Positions 16,882 through 25,546 of a stretch of DNA of 64,000 nt are shown piece after piece. Made by a program: the position numbers and the translations under genes. This DNA comes from Pseudomonas sp. CFBP13508 (GTDB lineage Bacteria > Pseudomonadota > Gammaproteobacteria > Pseudomonadales > Pseudomonadaceae): assembly GCF_005233515.1 (NCBI RefSeq), contig NZ_QFZZ01000005.1, positions 390,577 through 454,576 of the forward strand, given 5' to 3'. How positions within the stretch are numbered: position 1 is the stretch's first letter; each line of letters starts with the position of its first letter. The notes under the pieces were generated by a model. That model was not told the origin of the DNA and did no database searches. It worked only from the letters and a program-made list of their open reading frames with translations.

Positions 16882-18315
16882 TTATGGCCGGGCCTTGAGC
16901 TGCGCTTCAGCCGCCGACGCCAGATCCGGCGGCAGGAAGTCCTTGTCCGGGTTGTAGTCGGCTTTCAGATAGCGCCGCAGATCTTCCAGGTCACCCGGAT
17001 TCAGCGTCCCCGCCGCCTGCTTCAGGCGCAGGTTGTCGAGGATGTAGTCGTAGCGGGTGTTGTTGTAGTTGCGCACCGAGGTGTACAGCTGGCGCTGCGC
17101 GTCGAGCACGTCGACGATGTTGCGTGTGCCGACCTGATAACCGATTTCCGTGGCTTCCACCGCACTTTGGTTGGAGATGATCGACTGGCGGCGCGCCTGC
17201 ACCTGCTCAACGTCGGTGTTCACCGCGCGGTGCAGATTGCGGGTGTTTTCCACCACTTGCCGGCGCAGCGATTCGCGCTGCTGTTCGCTCTGATCCAGTT
17301 GCGCATAGGACTGACGCACTTGCGAACTGGTCAGCCCGCCGCTGTAGATCGGGATGTTCAGTTGCAGGCCCAGGGTGCTCTGCTCGACGTTACCGCCATA
17401 AGGCGCGCCGAACGAGTTGGGGTTGGCGAAGCCGAGGGCGTCGTTGTCGCCTTTCTCGTATTTCGCCACGGCGTCGAGAGTCGGCAGGTGGCCGGCCTTG
17501 CGCTGCTTGAGCGTCTGCTCGGCGGAGCTGACCGCGTAGTTGCTGGCGAGCAGATTGAGGTTCTGCCGCGCCGCCGTGTCGACCCAGGATTTCGCATCGT
17601 TGGGCGCCGGCGGCAGGATCGGCAGCGTGTGGACGATGCCCTGAATCGAGTTGTACTGACGGTTGGTCAGGGTGATCAACGCCTGGAACGCATCATCGAC
17701 CTGACGCTGGGCGACGATACGGTTGGCTCGCGCGGTGTCGTAACTGGCTTGCGATTGCAGCACGTCGGTCTTGTCCGAGAGGCCGACATCGAAACGCTCG
17801 TTGGACTGGTCGAGCTGACGTTTGAACGCCGCTTCTTCAGCCTTGGTCGAGGCCAGATTGTCCTGGCTGCGCAGCACGTTGAAGTAGCTTTCGGCCGATT
17901 GCAGGATCAGGTTCTGTTCGGTCGCCGACAGTTGCAGCGCGGCCTGTTCGTTGACGTCCTTGGCTGCTTGATACTGGAACCAGCGATCGGCGCGGAACAG
18001 CGGCTGCGCGAGTGTCGCCTGGTAGGAATGCGCGCTGCGGTTGGCGATGGCCGAGGGTTGGTCGATCGAGGTGCGCACGTCGGCGACTTCGGCGCCACCG
18101 GACAGGTTCGGCAGCAGACCGGCGCGGGCCTGGGGCACCACTTCTTTTTGCGCGCCATACTGGGCGCGGGCCGCCGCGAGGTCGGCGTTATTGTCGACCG
18201 CTTCCTGGTAGACGCTGACCAGATCGGTTTTGGTCGACAAGGGTGCTTCCGCTGCCCAGGCCATTGTGTTGGACGCACAGGACACGGCAACAGCCAGTGA
18301 AAGTTTGCGCAGCAT
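16882..18315 (-). CDS. TolC-family outer membrane efflux protein
   Basis: The 477-residue protein has a cleavable signal peptide (cut after about residue 21, AWA) and two repeated outer-membrane-factor halves with long coiled-coil helices. It forms trimeric channel-tunnels that connect inner-membrane pumps or type I secretion systems to the outside. Family traits include the IPIYSGGLTSSQVRQ and RNIVDVLDAQRQLYTSVRNY segments. No pump genes are adjacent, so it is probably a shared channel, as for PAO1 PA4974. The last codons and stop are part of the tandem repeat unit downstream. It is divergent from the thiC riboswitch. Confidence 0.9.
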   Translation of the reverse strand: MLRKLSLAVAVSCASNTMAWAAEAPLSTKTDLVSVYQEAVDNNADLAAARAQYGAQKEVVPQARAGLLPNLSGGAEVADVRTSIDQPSAIANRSAHSYQATLAQPLFRADRWFQYQAAKDVNEQAALQLSATEQNLILQSAESYFNVLRSQDNLASTKAEEAAFKRQLDQSNERFDVGLSDKTDVLQSQASYDTARANRIVAQRQVDDAFQALITLTNRQYNSIQGIVHTLPILPPAPNDAKSWVDTAARQNLNLLASNYAVSSAEQTLKQRKAGHLPTLDAVAKYEKGDNDALGFANPNSFGAPYGGNVEQSTLGLQLNIPIYSGGLTSSQVRQSYAQLDQSEQQRESLRRQVVENTRNLHRAVNTDVEQVQARRQSIISNQSAVEATEIGYQVGTRNIVDVLDAQRQLYTSVRNYNNTRYDYILDNLRLKQAAGTLNPGDLEDLRRYLKADYNPDKDFLPPDLASAAEAQLKARP

Positions 18316-18485
18316 GAGGCGATCCCTAGCATGAATATTATGGAAGTAATCCGGGCGCCAAAGGTAAGGCGCAGCCCGCACAGCGTCAAGGCTGAGCAGG
18401 CCAAGCGAGTGTAGTTGCGCATTGCTCCGGCAACAATCGGCCAGCCTGGGTATTTACGCCATTCATCATGGCGTTTGCTGCGGTG

Positions 18486-18515
18486 TTGGCGTTCCTCGGT
18501 GGTTGTGTCTAGACT
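18486..18515 (+). promoter_or_regulatory. thiC: Possible sigma-70 promoter for the thiC leader
   Basis: A TTGGCG (-35) and a TAGACT (-10) are separated by 18 bp, which would start transcription about 10 bp before the TPP aptamer. The match to consensus is moderate, and the position is the main support. Confidence 0.4.
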
Positions 18516-18524
18516 GGCCGGGTT

Positions 18525-18616
18525 CTTGTCGGGGTGCCTTGCTATGAGGCTGAGATCGAATAATTTCGGATCCCGTTGAACCTGATCAGGTTAGCGCCTG
18601 CGTAGGGAACAAGATT
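18525..18616 (+). promoter_or_regulatory. TPP (THI-box) riboswitch
   Basis: The conserved aptamer elements are present in order: TCGGGGTGCC, GCTGAGATC, CCCGTTGAACCTGATCAGG, TTAGCGCCTGCGTAGGGAAC and the closing AAG pairing back to CTTGTC. The RNA binds thiamine pyrophosphate and reduces expression of the thiamine pathway. About 150 nt separate it from the thiC ATG. That stretch contains CCCGG/CCGGG pairings but no clear T-tract, so the expression platform could act on translation or by Rho. Confidence 0.95.
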
Positions 18617-18769
18617 TCTCGTCACCCGGCGAGTCCTCTTGTGCTTCGTCCGGGATATTGTTCGACAATCGAACGCCATGACGAATGCACAGCACCGGTC
18701 CTGGTGCGTCCGTGCCTTTCAGGTTCTGCTCCGACAATCCACTGCTGGATGCTGTCTGGAGAGCCTGTG

Positions 18770-20659
18770 ATGACAACAAAAGAAAAAAACGCGATCAACC
18801 TGAGTGACTCGGCCAAGGTCGACGAGCAATCGGTCAAGCCGTTCACCCGTTCGCAAAAAGTCTACGTTCAGGGTTCGCGCCCGGACATCCGCGTACCGAT
18901 GCGCGAAATCAGCCTCGATGTAACCCCGACCGATTTCGGCGGCGAGATCAACGCCCCGGTCACGGTCTACGACACCTCCGGCCCGTACACCGATCCGAAC
19001 GTGGTGATCGACGTGCGCAAAGGCCTCGGCGATGTGCGTTCGGCGTGGATCGATGACCGTGGCGACACCGAGCGCCTGCCGGGCCTGAGTTCGAACTTCG
19101 GTCAGCAGCGTCTGGCCGATGCCGAACTGACCAAACTGCGCTTTGCCCACGTCAACAACCCGCGCCGCGCCAAGGTCGGGGCCAACGTCAGCCAGATGCA
19201 CTACGCGCGCAAAGGCATCATCACTGCCGAGATGGAATACGTCGCCATCCGCGAAAACATGAAGCTGCAAGAGGCCCGCGCGGCTGGCCTGCTCAAGCAG
19301 CAACACGCCGGCCACAGCTTCGGCGCAAGCATTCCGCAAGAAATCACCGCGGAATTCGTCCGCGAAGAAATCGCTCGCGGCCGCGCGATCATTCCCGCCA
19401 ACATCAACCACGTCGAACTGGAACCGATGATCATCGGCCGTAACTTCCTGGTGAAGATCAACGGCAACATCGGCAACAGCGCCCTGGGTTCTTCGATCGA
19501 AGAAGAAGTGGCGAAACTGACCTGGGGCATTCGCTGGGGCTCGGACACGGTGATGGACCTGTCCACCGGCAAACACATTCACGAAACCCGCGAGTGGATC
19601 ATTCGTAACTCGCCGGTGCCGATCGGTACCGTGCCGATCTATCAGGCGCTGGAGAAGGTCAACGGCGTCGCTGAAGACCTGACCTGGGAGCTGTTCCGCG
19701 ACACCCTGATCGAACAGGCCGAGCAGGGCGTCGACTACTTCACCATTCACGCCGGCGTGCTCCTGCGCTACGTACCGCTGACTGCCAAACGCGTGACCGG
19801 CATCGTCTCCCGTGGCGGTTCGATCATGGCCAAGTGGTGCCTGGCGCACCACAAAGAGAACTTCCTCTACACCCACTTCGACGAAATCTGCGAAATCATG
19901 AAGGCCTACGACGTCAGCTTCTCGCTGGGCGATGGCCTGCGTCCGGGCTCGATTGCCGACGCCAACGACGAAGCGCAATTCGGCGAACTGGAAACCCTCG
20001 GCGAGCTGACCAAGATCGCCTGGAAACACGACGTGCAATGCATGATCGAAGGCCCGGGCCACGTGCCGATGCAGTTGATCAAAGAGAACATGGACAAACA
20101 GCTCGAATGCTGCGACGAGGCGCCGTTCTACACCCTCGGCCCGCTGACTACCGACATTGCGCCGGGCTATGACCACATCACTTCCGGTATCGGCGCGGCA
20201 ATGATCGGCTGGTTCGGTTGCGCGATGCTCTGCTACGTGACGCCGAAGGAACACTTGGGCCTGCCGAACAAGGATGACGTGAAAACCGGGATCATCACTT
20301 ACAAGATCGCCGCGCACGCGGCGGACCTGGCCAAGGGACATCCGGGCGCGCAGATTCGTGATAACGCACTGAGCAAGGCGCGTTTCGAATTTCGCTGGGA
20401 AGACCAGTTCAACCTCGGCCTGGACCCGGACACCGCGCGCTCCTATCACGACGAAACCCTGCCGAAGGATTCGGCCAAGGTCGCGCATTTCTGCTCGATG
20501 TGCGGGCCGAAATTCTGCTCGATGAAGATCACCCAGGAAGTCCGCGAGTATGCGGCCAACCAGCGCATCGACGCGGTCGACGTGGACGTCGCCAAAGGTC
20601 TGGCGGAGCAGGCCGAGCGGTTCAAGAAGGAAGGCAGTCAGCTGTACAAGAAAGTCTAG
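18770..20659 (+). CDS. thiC: Phosphomethylpyrimidine synthase ThiC
   Basis: This predicted 629-residue radical SAM enzyme converts aminoimidazole ribotide to HMP-phosphate, the pyrimidine half of thiamine. The C-terminal [4Fe-4S] motif CSMCGPKFC provides Cys575, Cys578 and Cys583. The highly conserved core includes RAGIIPAN-type and GPGHVPM segments. The ATG at 18770, within GTGATGACAAC, fits the family; an open frame upstream runs through the leader and was rejected. It is controlled by the TPP riboswitch upstream and followed by the predicted HMP transporter cytX. Confidence 0.97.
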   Translation: MTTKEKNAINLSDSAKVDEQSVKPFTRSQKVYVQGSRPDIRVPMREISLDVTPTDFGGEINAPVTVYDTSGPYTDPNVVIDVRKGLGDVRSAWIDDRGDTERLPGLSSNFGQQRLADAELTKLRFAHVNNPRRAKVGANVSQMHYARKGIITAEMEYVAIRENMKLQEARAAGLLKQQHAGHSFGASIPQEITAEFVREEIARGRAIIPANINHVELEPMIIGRNFLVKINGNIGNSALGSSIEEEVAKLTWGIRWGSDTVMDLSTGKHIHETREWIIRNSPVPIGTVPIYQALEKVNGVAEDLTWELFRDTLIEQAEQGVDYFTIHAGVLLRYVPLTAKRVTGIVSRGGSIMAKWCLAHHKENFLYTHFDEICEIMKAYDVSFSLGDGLRPGSIADANDEAQFGELETLGELTKIAWKHDVQCMIEGPGHVPMQLIKENMDKQLECCDEAPFYTLGPLTTDIAPGYDHITSGIGAAMIGWFGCAMLCYVTPKEHLGLPNKDDVKTGIITYKIAAHAADLAKGHPGAQIRDNALSKARFEFRWEDQFNLGLDPDTARSYHDETLPKDSAKVAHFCSMCGPKFCSMKITQEVREYAANQRIDAVDVDVAKGLAEQAERFKKEGSQLYKKV

Positions 20660-20757
20660 CCACAAGCGGCAAGCTACAAGCTACAAGCTGCGAGATCAGA
20701 AGCAGTCCGCGTACCGCTTTTAACTTGCAGCTTGCAGCTCGCAGCTTGCAGCTTTTT
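20660..20757. repeat. CAAGCTTGCAGC-type REP element after thiC
   Basis: AAGCTACAAGCTACAAGCTGCGAG and its near-inverse CTTGCAGCTCGCAGCTTGCAG face each other across about 30 bp. It is related to the element at 13538-13628. It occupies the thiC-cytX gap and may act as a partial terminator or RNA-processing site between the two. Confidence 0.7.
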
Positions 20758-20782
20758 CCTGCTCCTCTTTGAGATAACACCC

Positions 20783-22075
20783 TTGAGCATTCAACCCGGC
20801 ACTTATTCCCCCGACCTCGCCGTGCCCGCTGACAAGCGTGTCTTCGGCGGTCGCGATCTGTTTTCCCTGTGGTTCTCCCTCGGCATCGGCCTGATGGTTT
20901 TGCAGACCGGTGCATTGCTCGCGCCGGGTCTGGGTCTGTCCGGTTCTTTGCTGGCGATTTTCCTCGGCACGCTGGTCGGCGTGCTGTTGCTGGCCGCCGT
21001 TGGCGTGATCGGCAGCGACACCGGCCTGTCATCAATGGCCGCGCTGAAGCTCAGCCTTGGCAGCAAAGGCGCGAGCCTGCCGGCGCTGCTCAATCTGCTG
21101 CAACTGATCGGCTGGGGCTCGTTCGAAATCATCGTCATGCGCGACGCCGCCAGCCTGCTCGGCACCCGCGCCTTCAGCGAAGGTTCGCTGTGGTCGAACC
21201 CGGTGTTGTGGACGCTGTTTTTCGGCGCGCTGGCAACGTTGCTCGCGGTCAGCGGGCCGTTGACATTTGTGCGGCAGATCCTGCGCAAGTGGGGCATCTG
21301 GCTGTTGCTCGCGGCGTGCCTGTGGCTAACCTGGAACCTGTTTGCCAAAGCCGACCTCGCGGCGCTGTGGGCGCGCGCCGGTGACGGTTCGATGCCGTTC
21401 GCGGTGGGCTTCGACATTGCCATCGCCATGCCGCTGTCGTGGCTGCCATTGATTGCCGACTACTCGCGTTTCGGCAAGCGCGCGAAGAATGTGTTTGGTG
21501 GCACGGCTGTGGGTTTTTTCATCGGTAATTTCTGGCTGATGAGCCTTGGCGTGGCCTACACCCTGGCGTTTGCGCCGAGCGGTGAAGTCAATGCGTTGCT
21601 GCTGGCCTTGGCTGGTGCCGGTCTGGGCATTCCGCTGTTGCTGATTCTGCTCGACGAGTCGGAAAACGCTTTTGCCGATATACATTCGGCAGCGGTCTCG
21701 AGCGGGATTCTGTTGCGTCTGAAAGTCGAGCATCTGGCCTTGGCCATCGGCGTGATCTGCACGCTGATCGCACTGCTGGCGCCGTTGGCGCAGTACCAGA
21801 ATTTCCTGCTGTTGATTGGCTCGGTGTTTGCGCCGCTGTTCGGCGTGGTGCTGGTGGATCATTTCATCCTGCGCAAGCGCAGTGCTCAGGTCGCCTCAGC
21901 CGCATTGCGCTGGCCGGCGTTGCTGGCGTGGCTGGGTGGCGTGAGCACCTACCACTTGCTGGCGAATCTGTATCCGGATGTCGGCGCAACCCTGCCGGCG
22001 CTGGTGCTGGCAGGGTTGCTACAACTGGTGCTGGGCCGGGCCTTCAGTTACGGCCGGGAAACAGCTCAGGCTTGA
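20783..22075 (+). CDS. cytX: Putative hydroxymethylpyrimidine transporter CytX
   Basis: The product is a predicted NCS1-family permease with about 12 membrane helices, close to cytosine/purine permeases. Its place directly after a TPP-regulated thiC supports the CytX subgroup, which is thought to import the thiamine precursor HMP. The TTG at 20783 (430 residues) gives the expected N-terminus LSIQPGTYSPDL; the frame continues upstream into a repeat and was not used. The start is not certain because the ribosome site is weak. The 3' end overlaps the convergent lipoprotein gene by 32 bp. Confidence 0.82.
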   Translation: MSIQPGTYSPDLAVPADKRVFGGRDLFSLWFSLGIGLMVLQTGALLAPGLGLSGSLLAIFLGTLVGVLLLAAVGVIGSDTGLSSMAALKLSLGSKGASLPALLNLLQLIGWGSFEIIVMRDAASLLGTRAFSEGSLWSNPVLWTLFFGALATLLAVSGPLTFVRQILRKWGIWLLLAACLWLTWNLFAKADLAALWARAGDGSMPFAVGFDIAIAMPLSWLPLIADYSRFGKRAKNVFGGTAVGFFIGNFWLMSLGVAYTLAFAPSGEVNALLLALAGAGLGIPLLLILLDESENAFADIHSAAVSSGILLRLKVEHLALAIGVICTLIALLAPLAQYQNFLLLIGSVFAPLFGVVLVDHFILRKRSAQVASAALRWPALLAWLGGVSTYHLLANLYPDVGATLPALVLAGLLQLVLGRAFSYGRETAQA

Positions 22076-22790
22076 GAATGCCGTTCAGGCGCGGGTAAGG
22101 AATCTTCAGTTCGACGTGGCCCAGCGCATAGGGCGCGATGGTGGTCACGTCGTACTTGAGGATCACGCCACCGTAGGTCAGCGCCACGTGCGGGGTTTTC
22201 ACGAACGGCCAGTTCGCAACGAATTCCGCCTCCTGATCGAGCTTGGTGCTGATCAGCCAACTGTTGTGCGCCACTTGCGCGGCTTTCCAGAATGCCTCTT
22301 CCTGACCCGGCAGCAACATGTCGGACAGGTTCAGCACCTTGTGCTGCTGGCGCGAATAGTTGATGAAACCGCGACCCGGCGTGCCATGGGCGCCGCCGGT
22401 GTCGAGGTAGCTCGACAGCTCGATGATCACCAGTCCGTCATGCTGCTCGCGTACTTTCGCTTGCAGATAGCTGCTGTTGCGCGGGCCGGCGCTGGCGAGG
22501 AACTGCTCGCGGTAGGCGGCCAGGGTTGGCGCGACCGGTGCGTTCTTCTCGGTGCGGGTCATTTGCAGCAGACGTTTTTCGATGATGCCGTCCAGTGCCG
22601 GCTCGTCCGGGAAGCGCAGGGTGTCGATGTTCACCAGCGGGCAATCGGGATTGGAACAGCCGGGTTTGAGTTGTTCCGAGGCGTCGCGGGTGGCTTCCAG
22701 CGGCGTGCGATAGTTGGGCTGGAACAGGCTGGCACAGGCGCCCAGAGTCAGGGCAATAGCGGCCACAGAGGCAATTTTGAAAAGCGACAT
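22044..22790 (-). CDS. Putative lipoprotein, RsiV/DUF3298-like
   Basis: This is a predicted 248-residue secreted lipoprotein with a signal peptide ending in the lipobox LGAC (modified Cys about residue 19). The central and C-terminal parts resemble the DUF4163/DUF3298 module of RsiV-like proteins, including YLDTGGAHGTPG and a C-terminal KIPYPRLNG stretch. RsiV of Bacillus is a lysozyme-sensing anti-sigma factor, but this protein lacks a transmembrane anti-sigma part, so only the extracellular fold is shared. It occupies the PAO1 PA4972 position. Its role is unknown. It overlaps cytX at the 3' ends. Confidence 0.72.
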   Translation of the reverse strand: MSLFKIASVAAIALTLGACASLFQPNYRTPLEATRDASEQLKPGCSNPDCPLVNIDTLRFPDEPALDGIIEKRLLQMTRTEKNAPVAPTLAAYREQFLASAGPRNSSYLQAKVREQHDGLVIIELSSYLDTGGAHGTPGRGFINYSRQQHKVLNLSDMLLPGQEEAFWKAAQVAHNSWLISTKLDQEAEFVANWPFVKTPHVALTYGGVILKYDVTTIAPYALGHVELKIPYPRLNGILKPELFPGRN

Positions 22791-23017
22791 GGGCGTCCTT
22801 TCGAAAGCAGGGGAAGGCAAAAAGATACCGCTTCGACTCTCAACGGAGCAGTCAGTTCGCCACTAAGCTGATTAGAGTGTGTTTCACCGTCACCGTCCAT
22901 CCCGCTGACGGTAAAGGGGCTGCATCAAACGGTGCGGGCGCGTTAGGATGGCGCGAAGTCGAGGTTGCCGGTTGTACATGGAAACCCCGTAAAGGATATG
23001 CAGTAAAGAGGATGATC

Positions 23018-23635
23018 ATGACTGATTTTGCCAACGCCATTCCGACCGTCGTCGATATCGTGCGGCGTGAAAAATGCTACGAGGGCTTCTACAAGCTCGA
23101 CCGTGTGCACTTGCGCCATGAGCTGTTCGCCGGGGGTATGAGCCGCGAGATCAACCGGGAAATCTTCGTGCGCCACGATGCCGTGTGCGTCCTGCCTTAC
23201 GATCCGCAGCGCGATGAAGTGGTGCTGATCGAGCAGTTTCGCGTCGGCGCCATGGGCAAGACCGATAACCCGTGGCTGGTCGAACTGGTCGCCGGTCTGA
23301 TCGACAAGGATGAGCAACCGGAAGAAGTTGCTCACCGCGAGGCGCAGGAGGAAGCTGGGCTGAATTTCCAGGCCCTGTGGCCGATGACCAAGTACTTTCC
23401 ATCGCCGGGCGGCAGCAACGAGTTCGTGCATTTGTATCTGGGGCGTTGCAGCACCGACGGTGTCGGCGGTCTGCACGGGCTGGAAGAAGAGGCCGAAGAC
23501 ATTCGCGTAACGGTCTGGGCATTTGAAGATGCCTTGCAGGCCGTGCGTGACGGTCGGATTGCCAACGCGGCGAGCATTATCGCCTTGCAGTGGCTGGCGC
23601 TCAATTGCGCCGAAGTGAGGGGGCTATGGTCGTAA
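23018..23635 (+). CDS. nudF: ADP-ribose pyrophosphatase NudF
   Basis: The 205-residue Nudix hydrolase splits ADP-ribose to AMP and ribose 5-phosphate. The Nudix box is complete: a GLIDKDE start, then HREAQEEAG with the catalytic RExxEE, near residues 97-118. The ATG at 23018 lies 6 bp after AGAGG, which decides against upstream starts; ATG at 23012 is an alternative. It overlaps yqiB by 10 bp, and the nudF-yqiB-cpdA order is the same as in E. coli, so the three are probably one transcription unit. Confidence 0.93.
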   Translation: MTDFANAIPTVVDIVRREKCYEGFYKLDRVHLRHELFAGGMSREINREIFVRHDAVCVLPYDPQRDEVVLIEQFRVGAMGKTDNPWLVELVAGLIDKDEQPEEVAHREAQEEAGLNFQALWPMTKYFPSPGGSNEFVHLYLGRCSTDGVGGLHGLEEEAEDIRVTVWAFEDALQAVRDGRIANAASIIALQWLALNCAEVRGLWS

Positions 23636-24078
23636 ACAAGCTGCGCGATCGTTATCGGGTTGACCTTGTGGGGCTGCAAGCCGCCTGCGAGGCCAACTAC
23701 GCGCGCCTGATGCGACTGCTGCCGGACATGCGCAACGAACCCGAAGCGCGGCGTATCGCTGTGACCCAGGGCGAGCAGATGCTCGGCGTGCTCGCCCTCG
23801 AAGTGCTGCAGACCTGCCCGTACACCACGACCTTGCAGGTACGCCAGGAGCTCAGCCTGCCATGGTTGCCGGTGCCGCAACTGGAAGTGCAGGTCTACCA
23901 CGACGCGCGCATGGCCGAAGTGGTCAGCGCCGAACATGCACGACGCTTTCGCGGCATCTATCCTTACCCGAACGCCGCCATGCACCAGCCCGATGAAAAG
24001 GCCCAGCTCAATGTGTTTCTGGGCGAATGGCTGAGTCATTGCCTGGCGTTGGGGCACGAGTACGAAGTCGTTCGCTAG
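23626..24078 (+). CDS. yqiB: DUF1249 protein YqiB
   Basis: The predicted 150-residue soluble protein belongs to the DUF1249 family, which is found almost always between nudF and cpdA. Characteristic segments are the N-terminal YRVDLVGLQAACEANYARL and the C-terminal QLNVFLGEWLSHCL. No catalytic motif is evident and its function is unknown. The ATG at 23626 overlaps the nudF end by 10 bp, pointing to translational coupling. Assignment rests on family resemblance and context. Confidence 0.85.
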   Translation: MVVNKLRDRYRVDLVGLQAACEANYARLMRLLPDMRNEPEARRIAVTQGEQMLGVLALEVLQTCPYTTTLQVRQELSLPWLPVPQLEVQVYHDARMAEVVSAEHARRFRGIYPYPNAAMHQPDEKAQLNVFLGEWLSHCLALGHEYEVVR

Positions 24079-24175
24079 TTGTGAACTGCGTCCGCTTCGG
24101 CGGTTTCCCCTTTTTGTCATCCCCCAGCATAATTGCCGCACCCATCCATTGTGTGCCTAGCCCCGGGAGAGCGCC

Positions 24176-24991
24176 TTGCCCAGCGTATCGACATTGACCA
24201 GCGCCGACCCGGCGCTGCTGGTGCAGTTGTCCGACAGCCACCTGTTCGCTGAAGCGCACAGCAAGCTGCTGGGCATGAAGACCCGCGAGAGCCTGCAACA
24301 GGTCATCGACCTGGTGTTGGCGCAACAGGCGCGGATCGACCTGCTGCTGGCGACCGGAGATATTTCCCAGGACGGTACGCTGGAGTCGTATCGGGCCTTC
24401 CGCCAGATGAGCGCGCAGATCAATGCCCCGGCGCGCTGGATTCCCGGCAATCACGACGAGCCGATGGTCATGGCCGAGGCGGCGGTGCAGAGCACCTTGC
24501 TCGAATCGGTAGTCGATATCGGCAATTGGCGGGTGACGATGCTGGATTCGGCGGTGCCGGGTTCGGTGCCGGGCTATCTGCAGGATGATCAATTGCAACT
24601 GCTGGCCCGCGCGCTGAGCGAGGCGCCGGAGCGTCATCATCTGGTGTGCCTGCATCATCATCCGGTGTCGATCGGCTGCGCGTGGATGGAGTCGATCGGC
24701 CTGCGTAACCCGGAAGCGTTCTTTGAAGTGCTGGATCGCTTTCCCCAGGTTCGCGCGGTGTTGTGGGGGCATGTGCATCAGCAAATCGATCGCGAACGCA
24801 ATGGCGTGCGCTTGATGGCCTCGCCTTCGACGTGCATCCAGTTCGAGCCGGGGAGTGCGGATTTCAAAGTGGGCGAGCAGGCGCCGGGGTATCGGTGGTT
24901 GCGGCTGTTGCCGGATGGGCGACTGGAAACTGGCGTCGAGCGGGTCAGCGACTTCGAGTTCACCGTCGATTACGGCTCCAACGGCTACTGA
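24176..24991 (+). CDS. cpdA: 3',5'-cyclic-AMP phosphodiesterase CpdA
   Basis: The 271-residue metallophosphoesterase hydrolyses cAMP to 5'-AMP and so lowers Vfr/CRP signalling. All metal-binding motifs are visible: Asp20 and His22 in LSDSHLF, Asp62 in GDIS, Asn92-His93 in GNHDE, the LHHHPVS histidines near 162, and GHVHQ near 201. A TTG start at 24176 is used; it is preceded by GGGAGA and begins the conserved N-terminus. A 133-bp repeat array follows the gene and separates it from yqiA, which is otherwise its usual neighbour. Confidence 0.92.
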   Translation: MPSVSTLTSADPALLVQLSDSHLFAEAHSKLLGMKTRESLQQVIDLVLAQQARIDLLLATGDISQDGTLESYRAFRQMSAQINAPARWIPGNHDEPMVMAEAAVQSTLLESVVDIGNWRVTMLDSAVPGSVPGYLQDDQLQLLARALSEAPERHHLVCLHHHPVSIGCAWMESIGLRNPEAFFEVLDRFPQVRAVLWGHVHQQIDRERNGVRLMASPSTCIQFEPGSADFKVGEQAPGYRWLRLLPDGRLETGVERVSDFEFTVDYGSNGY

Positions 24992-25004
24992 ACTGACAAT
25001 CAAA

Positions 25005-25450
25005 AACCCTCACCCCAGCCCTCTCCCGGAGGGAGAGGGGGCCGACCGAGGTGTCTTGCGCTATGCATCGACCTGAAACAGCGATATCGATTATGGATTC
25101 GCAGCAAAACGTCAGGTCGGTGTAGCTCTCGAATATCCCCCAATCGGTTCCCTCTCCCTCCGGGAGAGAGGGGGCCGACCGCGGTGTCTTTGGCTGTGCA
25201 TCGACCTGAAACAGCGATATCGATTATGGATTCGCAGCAAAACGTCAGGTCGGTGTAGCTCTCCAATATCCCCCATTCGGTCCCCTCTCCCTCCGGGAGA
25301 GAGGGGGCCGACCGCGGTGTCTTTGGCTGTGCATCGACCTGAAACAGCGATATCGATTATGGATTCGCAGCAAAACGTTCAGGTCGGTGTAGCTCTCGAA
25401 TATCCCCCAATCGGTTCCCTCTCCCTCCGGGAGAGGGCTAGGGTGAGGGC
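25005..25450. repeat. 133-bp tandem repeat array, three units
   Basis: The core GAAACAGCGATATCGATTAT occurs at 25075, 25208 and 25341, so the period is exactly 133 bp. The array is bounded by inverted CCCTCTCCCGGAGGGAGAGG arms, beginning CCCTCACCCCAGCCC and ending GGGCTAGGGTGAGGG. Units differ by a few bases. The array fills most of the 555-bp gap between cpdA and yqiA; no gene is seen there. Related elements are at 32854-33040 and 43326-43496. Confidence 0.92.
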
Positions 25451-25546
25451 TGCTCTTGCTGTTACACCAATTTATCGAGCCCACCCCCAATCCGGCTCTT
25501 CTCACTGTAAACTCCGCTATCTTTCGCCGACAGCCAGGGAGCTCAA

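Noticed and set aside
18719..20665. A 648-codon minus-strand open frame opposite thiC
   Set aside because: Antisense shadow of the strongly conserved thiC gene, with no ribosome site or family match.
25005..25450. Regular spacing of near-identical repeats, considered as a CRISPR array
   Set aside because: The repeat and spacer are both conserved (the whole 133-bp unit repeats), only three units exist, and no cas genes are present.
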